From Beroe ovata (lineage: Eukaryota > Ctenophora > Nuda > Beroida > Beroidae), in NCBI GenBank assembly GCA_946803715.1, contig CAMPET010000022.1, forward strand, positions 162,775 to 219,957: a stretch of DNA of 57,183 bases. Direction: 5' to 3'. Both the position numbers and the translations under genes were made by a program. Of the stretch, positions 1 to 10,998 are shown one piece after another (position 1 is the first letter of the stretch; the number at the start of each line of letters is the position of its first letter). A model generated the notes under the pieces. That model had not been told where the DNA came from and did no database searches. It saw only the letters and a program-made list of their open reading frames with translations.

Positions 1-36
1 CAGTTATCCTTCCTAACACCCCCCCCCCTTTTTCAG

Positions 37-3000
37 GACAAAACATGGTTGTGCATCATGTCTGAAGACAGTTCTGGAATCACTGCGCTAGGAGACCTCA
101 CGCCTATCCAGTGTTGTAGCAAGGCTGACTCAATAGAATGCAGGTGGGTTTGGTGTTGGTTTCAGATTCACTTCGACACAGTAACCGAGATTTAATGTTT
201 TATTTTTCGAAAATCCATATCATCTTGAATGATTTTGCCTAGAATTCAGGGCTTATTCTCGAAACTCGAGATTGTTTTTAAGAATAGTAAATTGTAGCTT
301 CACGTCATGTAACATATGTGTGCTTCTCAATTACACAATTACTGCACAATAGCATAATATCACGGCCATCAACGAGACTTTGCGTGTGATAATGGAGATG
401 AAAGACTCATCTTTGAGATAATATGCTATTGTGTGTTTATGAGTGTGTATGTGTGTATGTGTGTGTGTGTGTGTGGGATTTGTCATTGGGTGATGCCCTG
501 AATTATGGTATTTTCAACTTCAAGTTGGGTGCCTTATGGAGGCGCCATAACAACAGAAAAAAGCTCGATAATACCCAACAAACACGTGCTCTGTGACAGT
601 CACGTGTACTACACGTGTTATCACAGGAACCTGTGTCTGGGACTCTATCGAGACTGGCTGAATCACGATTTGTGGGACAGGTTCAGTAGGAGATGTCAAT
701 ACCAGCCCATCGAGGAAGAGATGACTAACTGTCTACTGGATGGTGAGTAGAACCTGAATGGAAGGAGGAATTTCTCTACCTACGATTTACTTTTAGGGAT
801 CTAAACTCACTTTTTCCAGTTTCCGAACCATGCACTCTGGGCTGTGATCATCTTTCTTTCTGTGAGAATCTAAACAACAGGTGAGCGATCGACTGGCATG
901 CGTTTTTATCTACTGCTATAATATCCTTCATGCTCTGCCTCTTCTTCATCAAAGTTTCCCTCATGTTCTCACTTTCCCCCATGTGCTCACATTTAGCTCT
1001 CATCACATCCCCTCTGCCCGCTTCCAGACCGTTCGATCTGTTCCGTACGTGCTCCGCAACATACGACAAGGGTGCGGAGCTAGACTACGAGTTGTGGTCG
1101 ACACAAGGTCTCATAACGACCCCACTGGTCAACATCACCGTACTGGACATCAACACGTGCAAACCTGATGTCTGGAAGGTAGGGTTTCATTGATTTACTT
1201 TGAAGGTATCATTAAAATCTCAAAATACCACTTTTATTCTACTTCATTCTTTTGCCCTGACCCTCACTGGATTGTATTTTTGGGAGATTCCTATTTGCTC
1301 CCAGGCGATTGCATGTGTGATTCATACCAAACCATGCCATGCTAAGTCACACAGTAACAAGATATGCAACAGCGTGTGTACTGATCTCCTGGACTCTTGT
1401 CTTGACCGAAACCGGTAAGAATAAACGGAATTTCCTCCACGGTTCCCTTCCCACTCGATCTATACAATTATCTGATTTTTGATTGCAGTTTATATCTGAC
1501 TCTATCAGCTAATTGGATAATTGAATGAATACTTTCTGTACGATAACAATAAATCTGAAATTATTTTGTAGATCACATCGAACGGTCGAAGAGATCTGTG
1601 CAATACTTGCACCCAACCATGACCCTGATCTATGCATCTCCTTGGATCACTACATGGGTAAGGAAGGAATTTACGAGTTTTAATTCACAAAAACGCTTCC
1701 CTCCACAAAGTTATAATACTCCTCGCCATAGTTACGACCATCCTCTGCAAAATGATCATCCTCCTTTGCAAAGTTATTACGGTTCCCTGTTATGTCATCC
1801 TTGTGTGACAGTCCCAGGTATCCCTGATGACGAAGGACGGGTCACACACCCCTGTCAGCCAAGTCCCTGTTCCAGCACTCAGCAGTGTGTACTGGACAGA
1901 AACTTGATGTCTGATGACATCACTCACTGATGACTGATGACATCACTCACTGATGTCTGATGACATCACCTCCCCTCATCGCAGGTTGTAGTATTGGAGC
2001 TCTCCGAGATTACCAAGTCGAGGTGGGGAGCTGGGTTCGGATCCCTGTAGTCGAGGATTCCGACTGTTACAAAGTCTGCACGTGCGACAGTAACAAGAAA
2101 CTGTCCGGTTGTCAGGATCTCCAATGCCCGGGCAACACGCAGTGCCGGATTGCTGCCGACCAATCCTACGCGCACAACTCGCACTTCGACTACGAGTGTA
2201 ACCTCTGTGTATGTTACTCTGGTCTGGTCACGTGCACCAAGAGGAATTGTGCGGATGATAACATGGTGATCAGGGCGGTTACGCCGTTACCAGGGGGTTG
2301 CTCGCCCTATTACTCACCGGTGTGTGGGATCAATGGCGCTAGCTACCTCAACCCCTGCATTGCCAGGTTATATGTCACAATGTGTTACTATTACAATGTT
2401 GTTGATTTTCCATGACGTGTCAGTAATAATTACCCCTCAATCACCCATTCTCACAGAACATTCAACATGAAGGAATCCCAGCTACACTATCAGTCGTGTA
2501 ACAGTTTGGATGTGTGTGCTAACTCTCAGTGTCCCGAGGGCCAGGTGTGTCGACCAAACCGACAAACATGTCTTGATCTCAGGTACATGACCATTCCAGA
2601 ACCAAGCTTTTCAATCCGGTTTTTCCGATTTCCCATAACTTCTGTGTTTGAAAAAGAACGGAATCACAGACCCTGCCCCCTCCCGCTCAGATTATCATGT
2701 CCCCAATTTGAGTGCGAGTCCCCGACAATTAACTGCGAGGGAGAGGATTTGGAGCCGGTGTGTGACACAAACAATGTGCAGCACCCGCACATGTGCTCCC
2801 TGGTACAACACCAGCGCACTCTCGCTCACCGGGGCTACTGTGTCGGCAGTTGTAATGCTACGACTGGGAGTGTGTGCGGTGCTAACGGTATGTGATATCT
2901 GATCAACCTAGACTCACTCTTTTCCCGATCACTCTTTTCCCGATCAATCTACTTCTCATACCGTGCAAAACTACCGGCAACTTAACGCGACGTGTTCGTG

Positions 3001-5494
3001 AACGCTATTCCCCCTCCTCGAACATGAAAACCTAACAGGACGTACGTATGCGAGTGCGTGCACAGCAGAAAGTGACTTCATGATTGTGGACTACATTGGG
3101 GAGTGCCAGCCTCCCACGGACGAGGACCTTGCTGAGGTAATGATTTGTTGTGCAATTATCGATAGTTGTGTAATTATCGATTAGTTGTACTTGTGTAATT
3201 AATATTATCGATTTTCAATTTAGATCACTCACTAAATTTTGGTCAGTTTGGAGGCATGTAATTGTAAATCCTCATGAAGAACAAAAAGTGGCTTGATTTT
3301 AAACTTGCAAATTCACAATTAACATCTGATTTTCGGACCATACATAAAAACTGTTAGTCAAACGATAGAAAATTATCATCATATCTCATCGCGTTAGTAA
3401 AGTCTAGTTATCAAGAAATCCCAGAAATTCTCCCACTTTCAGGAACAATTCTTTAGCTTTTTCCGTTTCCATGGCAACTTCCTCGTCACTCATATCAGGG
3501 ATGCTCCTCTCCTGCAGGTAGAAAATCCCCTCTCCCTCTTCATTTGTGATGATATCATCTGCTGATCTCTTGACATAGAAGATGCCATCCCCTGACTCAT
3601 TCTCAATGGCTCGCTTCGCGTAGAAAATCCCCTCTCCCTCAGAGTTTCTCTCAACTACATCATCAAGGTAGAATATCCCGTCCTTGCCCTCCGCAGACCT
3701 CTTGACGTAGAAGATCCCGTCTCCCTCTTCATTCTCCACAACCTGCTCTTGTCGGTTGTTAACGTAGAATATCGCTTCCCCCGCTGAATCGAACATGATG
3801 TCCTCGTTGTCACTCGATCTCCTAGTTCGGGCGTAGAATATGGCATCTCCCTCCTCATTGAGGATGAGGTTGTTGTCAGCGGCACGTTTGGCGTAGAAAA
3901 TAGCGTCTCCCGCTTCATTGAGAATGGTGTTGTCGGCTGCTCTCTTTGCGTAGAATATCGCATTTCCCTCCTCATCGACAATTGTTGATCTCCGGTTAAC
4001 GGCAGCTGATAGGAATACTGGGATGAGCCAAGCAACGAGGAGAAGTGGTGTCTGAGTTGTTCTCATCTTGAGCTGCACTGGTTGATGATCACTGCTATTA
4101 TTATAGTAACACTGAATCTACCCAGACACCATACCCTTCTTATATATACCCACTCTTCCTTGCCTCGCATAACTGTCATTTGGAAGGTAAATTATATCAT
4201 TATGTCCAGTGCCAAGGGCAAGTTGTTGGGAAACACATGTCCGCCAATCCGCCATACTGCATGATTATGAGGGTGTTGATGAGGGTGTGATGTTTGATGA
4301 CAGAGTGTGATTCGAGAGAGCTATATTTCGTGATTCTACTGCAGAAGGTGTAAAGTGCTCAGCCTGATTTGGTTTCGAGGTTCACGGACTGCCGTCATGC
4401 GTGGGATAATTAGACATCTGGTGGTTATTTATACGTGTCCGGCGTCCGCCCCCGTTCTGTGAAATAGTCCGGTATTACGAGGTGTGATTTTGCACACACA
4501 ATTATACAATTAAAATATGACCGATCATGTCCGAAAAATCATGAAATCATGGGCTAAATCATTTGATATTTTACTGCATCTAAAACAAGCCTAAATTAAC
4601 ATTCCATTCTGAGAAAACTGCAATCCCATGCCATCCCTCATAAAATCTCATCCCAATACCACCTCATCCCTCATCCCGTGGAATCGCATTCTCTTTCTCT
4701 CAGGGTCGGTTCTGTAGCAGGAAGGTGGAGTGTCCCCGGCTGCCCAGTATCTGTGTGGGTAACCACGTGCCTGGCATGTGTTGTCCGGTGTGTGCTGCGG
4801 TAGTGTCAGTGTTACCGAGTCAGGTGCTCGTGGCTATCAACGAGATGTACCTCTCCTCGGAGAAGCTGACTGTTTCCTTGCTGTGCAGGAAACTCAACAG
4901 TCTCCTCAGCTTGGTGAGTTGTCACTCGAATACCATGCATGTTACCACTCGCAATGTTACCACTCTCACTGGTCAAGGTGGTAAAACTAATTGTTACCAC
5001 TCTGATCGTTGCCACCACCCTAGTCGGAGTGCCTGGTCCAGTGCAATCTTGGACTCTATGGGGATGTAGTTGCTCTGGTATACACAACAATGCCCTCCCC
5101 ATCATGGGTACAGGTCAGTACGATCGCATGCCTCGATCTTCACGGCATTCTTCACAGAATCATGGATATTGCTATCATCATTCTCCAATGAGAGTGTGCA
5201 GATACAATAACATCCATTAAAACAGCCACTTTTTTATAACGGATAATCCTATCGCAGATTGAAGCGTGCAACAACGAAGCAATCCGTTTAGAGACAATGA
5301 TTTCAATAAAACACGTGCGAATTCAGGCAGACTTAGTGCTAAGCACAGCGCTTGGTGCACGTGCGGTTACAGCTAATATCACAGGGTCACGTAGTGGTGA
5401 CACAGTGACAGTTTACCATTCCACGCTTGGGTTTGCCTTGTTGTTGTGGTGGTACTTTTATCAGTTATTATTTACACGATTTTTTGATATATGA
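37..5494 (+). CDS. RECK: RECK orthologue, 5'-truncated by the window edge
   Basis: RECK is a GPI-anchored extracellular protein with cysteine-knot repeats, a Frizzled-like cysteine-rich region and Kazal-like motifs; in vertebrates it restrains metalloproteases and works with GPR124 in Wnt7 signalling. Exons read: 37-143, 525-742, 820-880, 1028-1178, 1305-1414, 1572-1657, 1812-~1886, 1985-2366, 2457-2582, 2691-2887, 3039-3136, 4704-4913, 5024-5113, 5258-5494; phases agree throughout. Seen: CC-x-KAD cysteine knot, then NITVLDINTCKPDVWKAIAC, KPCHAKS, VTHPCQPSPC, Kazal-like PVCGINGASYLNPC and SVCGANG-RTYASAC, and a C-terminal hydrophobic tail (LLLWWYFYQLLFT) fitting a GPI signal. These align along vertebrate RECK as I remember it. 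The signal peptide and first knots lie before the window. The donor of the 1812 exon is uncertain, next to a 23-bp minisatellite. The 3137-4703 intron contains an antisense gene. Confidence 0.93.
1906..1973. repeat. 23-bp minisatellite at a RECK exon-intron junction
   Basis: About three copies of TGATGTCTGATGACATCACTCAC-like units (two of them with small changes) lie between the RECK exon starting at 1812 and the acceptor at 1984. Human RECK has roughly 15 further residues, including a CLPYFC-type segment, at the matching place, and I cannot find them here. Confidence 0.7.
3404..4066 (-). CDS. Secreted IFY-repeat propeptide precursor, nested antisense in a RECK intron
   Basis: Single exon of 220 aa. 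The first ATG in frame is at 4066; codons upstream of it lack ATG. Residues ~1-24 form a signal peptide (MRTTQTPLLLVAWLIPVFLS). The rest is an acidic precursor with nine copies of G-[NDE]-[AG]-I-F-Y or the variant KDGIFY. The tripeptide is followed by A, V or L and, in most copies, by a basic processing site (AKR, VKR, ARTRR) or a single R (VNNR, DDVVER, LQER). Spacers are 8-20 residues, rich in Glu, Asp and Asn. The last ~33 residues (after LQER) lack the repeat and end in an amphipathic KAKELFLKVGEFLGFLDN. I do not recognise the family. The layout is that of a prepropeptide with many copies of one product: neuropeptide-like or RiPP-like. No Gly precedes the KR, so C-terminal amidation is not predicted. 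A TATA box lies 75 bp upstream. Confidence 0.8.
   Translation of the reverse strand: MRTTQTPLLLVAWLIPVFLSAAVNRRSTIVDEEGNAIFYAKRAADNTILNEAGDAIFYAKRAADNNLILNEEGDAIFYARTRRSSDNEDIMFDSAGEAIFYVNNRQEQVVENEEGDGIFYVKRSAEGKDGIFYLDDVVERNSEGEGIFYAKRAIENESGDGIFYVKRSADDIITNEEGEGIFYLQERSIPDMSDEEVAMETEKAKELFLKVGEFLGFLDN
4141..4148 (-). promoter_or_regulatory. TATA box of the IFY precursor gene
   Basis: On the minus strand this reads GGTATATATAAG, 75 bp before the ATG at 4066. The spacing leaves a 5' UTR of about 40-50 nt. It supports an independent transcription unit rather than a random ORF. Confidence 0.6.
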
Positions 5495-5548
5495 TGATGA
5501 TTATGATGTAACTGTATTTACTATTGTGATAAACTAAAATGCTACAGT

Positions 5549-5554
5549 ATTAAA
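5549..5554 (+). terminator. Probable RECK polyadenylation signal (ATTAAA)
   Basis: ATTAAA lies 55 bp after the RECK stop codon in AT-rich sequence. It is the only good signal close to the stop. Confidence 0.4.
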
Positions 5555-6115
5555 GATGATTTAATTCGCTGTTTTAGATGAACGTTCATAAGTTAAATTA
5601 TTCTTTAAGTTTTACCTTACTTTATTTGAATATCCCGCGATCTGATCTATGTTTTGTATCCAGTAGCATTTTGGGAGATTTTCTACAAGCAAAGTATATC
5701 AAACTCAATACTTTCATGTTGATAACCACGACAATCTTATTCTTAACAATTTGAAAATATTATAATTAATCCCATTTCCATCTTGGATATTCATATTTCA
5801 TCAAATTCAAAATGCATCAGCATATGGCCATATGCTGATGCAGCAACATCATGATGAATAATTGGTAGTGGTACTACTCGATTATGCATAATCATATGAT
5901 CATCGTTATACTTCATCAGTTCATTTTATAGTTATAGATTATGTTTATACACACAACCCAACAAAATAACATACTTGACAGAATATTCATTATTCTTACT
6001 GCTGCTGTTTCACTTTTAATTTTATAGACTGTGGTCTTTGTAAGTTGCTGGATGTTTATAAGACGCTGCGCGTGCGCACTATAGGCACCCCCGGACAACA
6101 ACACGCAGAATTCAT

Positions 6116-6212
6116 GTCAGATTTTATCTGACCTCTGAATTTCTCGCGTGCGGCCGAAACCTTCGATGAAGGCGCGGCGCGCGCGAGTAACAGAGGTCAG
6201 ATAAAAACTGAC
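6116..6212. mobile_element. GC-rich foldback/MITE-like element, copy 1
   Basis: Terminal inverted repeats of 22 bp (GTCAGATTTTATCTGACCTCTG and its near-perfect complement) enclose a GC-rich core with TTTCTCGCG, CCTTCGATGAAGG and GCGCGCGAG. The sequence AGAATTC occurs just outside both ends and may be a target-site remnant. Related copies are at 27616-27711 and 36586-36697. Confidence 0.65.
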
Positions 6213-6736
6213 AACAGAATTCGGCGCGCGACGTATGAGCATGATTTGCACGCATCGACTAATTTGGGAATGCGATTACGCGTAGCGCCGCGCATATTCA
6301 ATATTGATGATCAGAAAAAGCTTGGATGCGAGTATTATAAAATTACATGTGGGGAGTGCTTCAGATGATTGAACATTGTAGACAGTGATACAAAGTCAAT
6401 TGAATCAAACCCACACACTTTTTCACCACAAATCTACTGACAGTTTCAAGACATTATAGTCTCTTCTTCAGGATCTCCACAAAGTGTGGCCCTCGCTTCT
6501 GAGATTAGATGAAAATGATATGATGATGAAAATGATATGAGATGAAAATGATGAGATTATAGATGAATTAGGAACATATAAATTTAAAATACCAACTCTT
6601 GTGAATTTAAAATACTCCAATGACAATCAAACCCCTGAGACATTAAAAATTAAAACCGAAGCCGAAATCCTACTGAAAATAAAAGCTCTGAAATTTAATG
6701 AAAAACAGTAATTAAAGCATTAGTCTGAATTAGNAA

Positions 6737-6900
6737 ACTTTGAACTTGCAGTCTGACAGGCGTCGAGGGCCAAGAATTCTGAAAATGTCTTGATTACGTA
6801 ATCAAGGTCAAAACCCCCCCTCCCCCCTCCGTAATCAAGCGTAATCATTTGGAAACCCCCTCCCCCCTCGGCTGATTACGTAATATGTGAACGGTCCCTT
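6737..6900. repeat. Dispersed C-rich repeat, copy 1
   Basis: Shares an ordered run of motifs with 28840-29002: GTCTGACAGG-GTCGAG-GCCAAGAAT, a C-rich stretch, GTAATCAAGCG-AATC, GGAAACC, a second C-rich stretch, CTGAT-ACGT, ATATGTGAACG. The palindromic GATTACGTAATC is present here. No protein-coding signal. Confidence 0.6.
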
Positions 6901-7691
6901 ATTGCCAGAAATTGTGATTTGAGAGAGTTGAACGGATTGAAAAGCAAGGGCTGGGCTCAAAAAGTGTGACACCCGAATTTCCCCGGAATATGCCGAAGTT
7001 ATAAGGTTGGTGGTTAAAGCAAAATTGCCAGCTACTCTTTTGTTCAAACTCAACAATATAAATAGACCATGGAAATAAAAAATGAATTTTTCTCCAAGCT
7101 AACATCCAAGGATTCAAGCCGATTGAGATTTTAGAAGTTTAGTTCTTAGAAGTCAAGTTATTATGGTTCAATTTCGTCCATAACTCAGCTCAGGAATGAT
7201 GTAGAACAAATCTGAAAACTGCATCTTGCAACAATTTATCTCACGCATGTGGGTGTGAAGTTCATTATTTGATGTATATGTTGTATTCCACCGCTCAAAA
7301 GGACTCGAAGATAGAGATTTCAACTTGTGGATAAAACCCTATTGCATGTTCCCTTCAAGTTATCAGGCTGAAATTTTGAGAGTTGATAGATAACCATGAT
7401 ATCAACAAATAAAGTTGAAAATTAGCTTTTTGATGATCCTACTGGCTACTGATAATATTTCCAAACCCCAGGGGGAGCTGGTCTTATTGTGACCATCGGA
7501 TTAAGGTTTATAATCAAACCGTAATCCATATTACTGACAGCCTACTATCACTGCTATGATTAATTTTGAAACCTAATTCCGAGGAAAACAAGTAAATAGA
7601 TTTATAATTCAATTTTATTGCATTTCGAATATAGTTTGAAAAGCTCAGAACACTGATACACCTGAAGAACTTACTGGATCACAATAGGTAG

Positions 7692-8368
7692 TCAATTGCA
7701 GTGAGTGGCTCGGATAGGTCTAGCAGATGATATGTTACTATCAAGACCCAACTCTGCTAGTTCACTCTGGTTGTACTCTTGTCCTGGGCACACTATTGTA
7801 CTACTCCCTTTGAAGTATGCATCAGAGAATACCTCCCAAGCGTGTTTCTCAGCTCGTATGGACGATACCACGTCGTTGAATCCTATCTTCGCAAAGTCGT
7901 CCACCATCCCAGAGAGACCGATAGTATTCCCGGTTTTGTTATCACTATCCCACACATCGAGGCGGCAGGGTGAAGTTATCTTGTGCAGTGATGATATCCC
8001 CTTGTACAGACCAGCTGAGTGAAGCTCCGTGTAGCCAAGCGTGATTCCAGGGCAGACATCAACATAGGTTCCACTGAACCAGCCATCTGCATACAGTCTC
8101 CACGCATAATTCGTGCTGGTAACAACCTCTGCTGCATCATTGATGTTCAGGTTGGCCAAGTTATGTTGTCTCCTAGTGATATCACTAATGCCCCTGCTGT
8201 GGTAAATTTTCAGCCCTCCTGAAATGTCAACACATTAATATAAGATGGTGCTGGAAAAAGTGTAAAGTGTGATGAATTAAAAGAATGCAATAAGAATTAA
8301 GAAAAATGCTCTGACTCACCCTCAACGGACGAAAATAATGCCAATACAATGAGAATCTGCTGATGCAT
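7692..8368 (-). CDS. Secreted beta/gamma-crystallin, two domains
   Basis: Two exons, 8368-8320 and 8218-7692, give 191 aa. Exon 1 is a signal peptide (MHQQILIVLALFSSVEG). Exon 2 holds four Greek-key units, i.e. two beta/gamma domains. Seen: aromatic-x4-F-x-G hallmarks in YADGWFSGTY and FSDAYFKGSS, each followed by CPG; the canonical calcium motif NDVVSS in unit three; a relaxed form, DSNISS, in unit four. The family includes vertebrate lens crystallins and invertebrate calcium-binding proteins, known also from sponges. A secreted, calcium-binding structural or matrix role is an inference. Start chosen because the upstream exon supplies a clean signal peptide and the junction phase (1) fits. 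Confidence 0.9.
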
Positions 8369-10998
8369 TGTTATTGTGGTTTGTTGTACAGCTAGAGATG
8401 GTATGGGTGAGTAACGGTAATTGAGGCACTTTGGTCAAGCTGTAGATTCTTATACCCGGATAAGCCAGTATGGTCACAGGTTAGCCGTTAGATGGGTGTA
8501 CTTTACCTACGTAAAAGCATAATACAGAAAAAAACAGGAAGTCCGACCAAATCAATGTGAGATAGACTTATAAAGATAGCACTGATATCTCTATTATATA
8601 ACTAATTGATTCAGTCACCAGAAACAACTTCACCGGCACGTCTGATACAATTGACAAAGTGATGGACATTGGAGTGGAGTATCGAACAATAGGGAAACAG
8701 TCTTATCAAACCTCTTTGTCCTCGGGCTACTATTCCTCCACCTGTTCATTAATAAGAGGAATTCACAACCTTCACTCTGATTCCATGAAATACTGATGAG
8801 ATGGATGCTGAGGAAGCAGGTGGTGTCAGGAAATTTGACGTGTCTTTGTGCAACAGTGCTATTCTCATTTGTGATTGACTGCTGCCCGCTTATTCATCAG
8901 CACATCAGGTGACGTATTATAGCAAGTTATCATGTCTTGTTAGCACGTGATGTGATACACTCTCTAACGTGAATTCTGTAAAGTGTAAAAGCCTCGTGTT
9001 TTTCCAGGAATCATGTAGCTGATTCCTAGAAATTTGCGGAACATAGATTCTGTTACTTGTTCACTGTCTTCGACTAAAATTGGCACAAACTATAGACAAA
9101 AATTAGAAATTTACTTGCTTATTCGATACTATGGTTTCAAGGCATAGAAATCTCTTGACAATTATAATTTGGTAAGGACTGAAATGTCTGATTGTCCGCG
9201 TCTTTCATGTCTTTGTAGATGTGTAGACTGGCGTCTTTCGTGACTTGGTAGATAAAAATAACAAACAGCGATTCGACGATCTGCACGCGTTACTATGGTA
9301 GCATAGAAACTGCACGTGCACCAGATAGATACTGGTAGTGGTTAATGACGTGTTACTGTCGTTTTAGAGTTTTGTCCTGCTGCCGTATCCAATGATTGGT
9401 GTATCACGCCCACTTGACAGGTTTTCTAGTGTCTATGTAACTATAAATATAAACGCAATGAACATAGTGTTCATATCAAAGTTAAGAAAAATCGGACTCA
9501 TCTGTTAAATGCGCTCTCTAAAGAGTTGAGTCACCGAAAGAAAAACTCCTGTGTGGCTTGTAATAGGAGGAAAAACCAAGCCTTCGTTGGGTAAAATTTT
9601 ACGTCACACTCCGGTTAATTTCATTCTGAGAAGCCAGGATTCGATTCAGCAAGTCTCCATGTCACACTAAATTTGGTTGTACATGTAGCGCGCCAAAACA
9701 TTCCATTGCATTGCGCGCGCGAAATTCTTTAAACATGCTTGCTTTAATTTCGATCATGATTGTTGATCGAATATAATATCGATAGCTGTTGGTGGATAGC
9801 ATCTGCTATCCACTACTGGATGACATCGATATTATTTACAGGGCATCATTCGTTCGTGAAGAAATGGATCAAATTCAAACATCAAAAGAATCATCCAATT
9901 CTCCGTCTTTCTCCGATATCCATGCGTTTGACAATGACCAACAATGTGCGAGGGAATATGCTATATACTCCCTTAGTCGGATTTCTCCTTCTGCTGCAGA
10001 ACAAGTTGCCGCAATTAGGACAATGTCTCATGGTCATGAGACCAGATATAATTGATGACGTAAGCGAGAGACACAGCTCAGTATTTCAGTACCCCCGAGT
10101 CACAGACCCTCTCCCATCATTTTGAACTGCACGGCTAGCTAGCTTGTGTGTGTATAAAGCTCTTGTTAGTGAGCAGTTTTGGTTTATTGTAATTTATAAT
10201 ATCCTGCGACCTAAATTTTATCTGCCAACTTGTATGTTCATTTCGTATGTGCGGTCAGCGCGCGCGCGCTACTCTATGATACGGTAAATATGAAACATCG
10301 TGTTTTTTGTATTCATTTGTAGCAGCGCCTTCCAAAAGTAGGTAATAACCCCCGAATTGGAACAAATTTGCCACCGAATGGAAGTATCTATTGGAGCATC
10401 TATTGGAGCACTGAATCTTGGTTCATCGAGTGCCAAATATCCAGTTATCTCGCAGAGGCATCTTATTCAAATATTCAAAATTTCCATCGACCTCCTGATC
10501 ATCCATCGCCTTCCATCGACTTCCTGGTATTTGAACGTCATGCTTAATATTGACCATCCCTGTCCAGATTCGCAACGCGAAAAAATGAATTGAGCTACAA
10601 ATAGTCAAAATGTGTTGTATAGACATAAATTTTAGATCAATTATTTGTACACCATATCAGGACCTCAGAAAATTAAAAGCGTTTTTCGAAATATACCTTT
10701 CCATGAAGTATGTAGTAAAGTGAAAATATCATAAATTAAAAAACAGAAATAATCCCATGAATAGCTGAATTAATAGGAAGTCCAACGTTGAATCTTTTAT
10801 CAGACCTTTCGATGAATCAGAGACCTCTACTTGTAGTTTCGTCCGAACTACTCATTTTTCTCAATCACAATCCAGATCCTAGGAACAAACAAAGTAGGAA
10901 AAGGTTCTCATATTTTGGAAAATCGTGAACCCGTTTTTAATGAACTAATGAAATCACTATTGAAGTAATGAACTTGACTTCCATCTTCCTCAACTTAC
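8369..10998. other. 2.6 kb without a convincing gene
   Basis: AT-rich spacer between the crystallin gene and the last TSP1 exon seen. It contains a TATAAATATAAA motif near 9442 followed by stem-loop-rich sequence (separate entry), GCGCGC tracts near 9711 and 10260, and ORFs without ATG starts at 9760-10125. A minus-strand acceptor near 10600 could begin a short last TSP1 exon, but this is not proven. Confidence 0.5.
9440..9610 (+). ncRNA. Possible structured non-coding transcript behind a TATA motif
   Basis: TATAAATATAAA is followed by sequence with several short stems: GACTCA/TGAGTC enclosing CTCT/AGAG, CTCCT/AGGAG and CCAA/TTGG. There is no long ORF. No known RNA family is recognised; chance structure is quite possible. 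Confidence 0.2.

Larger units (their letters stand above)
5555..7691. other. Intergenic, no gene seen; AT-rich with two repeats
   Basis: AT-rich spacer between RECK and the crystallin gene. It holds the GC-rich hairpin element at 6116-6212 and the C-rich dispersed repeat at about 6737-6900. A single N occurs at 6733. Short ORFs here lack coding features. Confidence 0.6.

Noticed and set aside
9470-9600. Hammerhead-type ribozyme
   Set aside because: A CGAAA is present next to a stem but the CTGATGA core is missing.
9760-10125. Overlapping plus-strand ORFs as a small gene
   Set aside because: Both start at TTG, no splice partners and no family features; left as non-coding.
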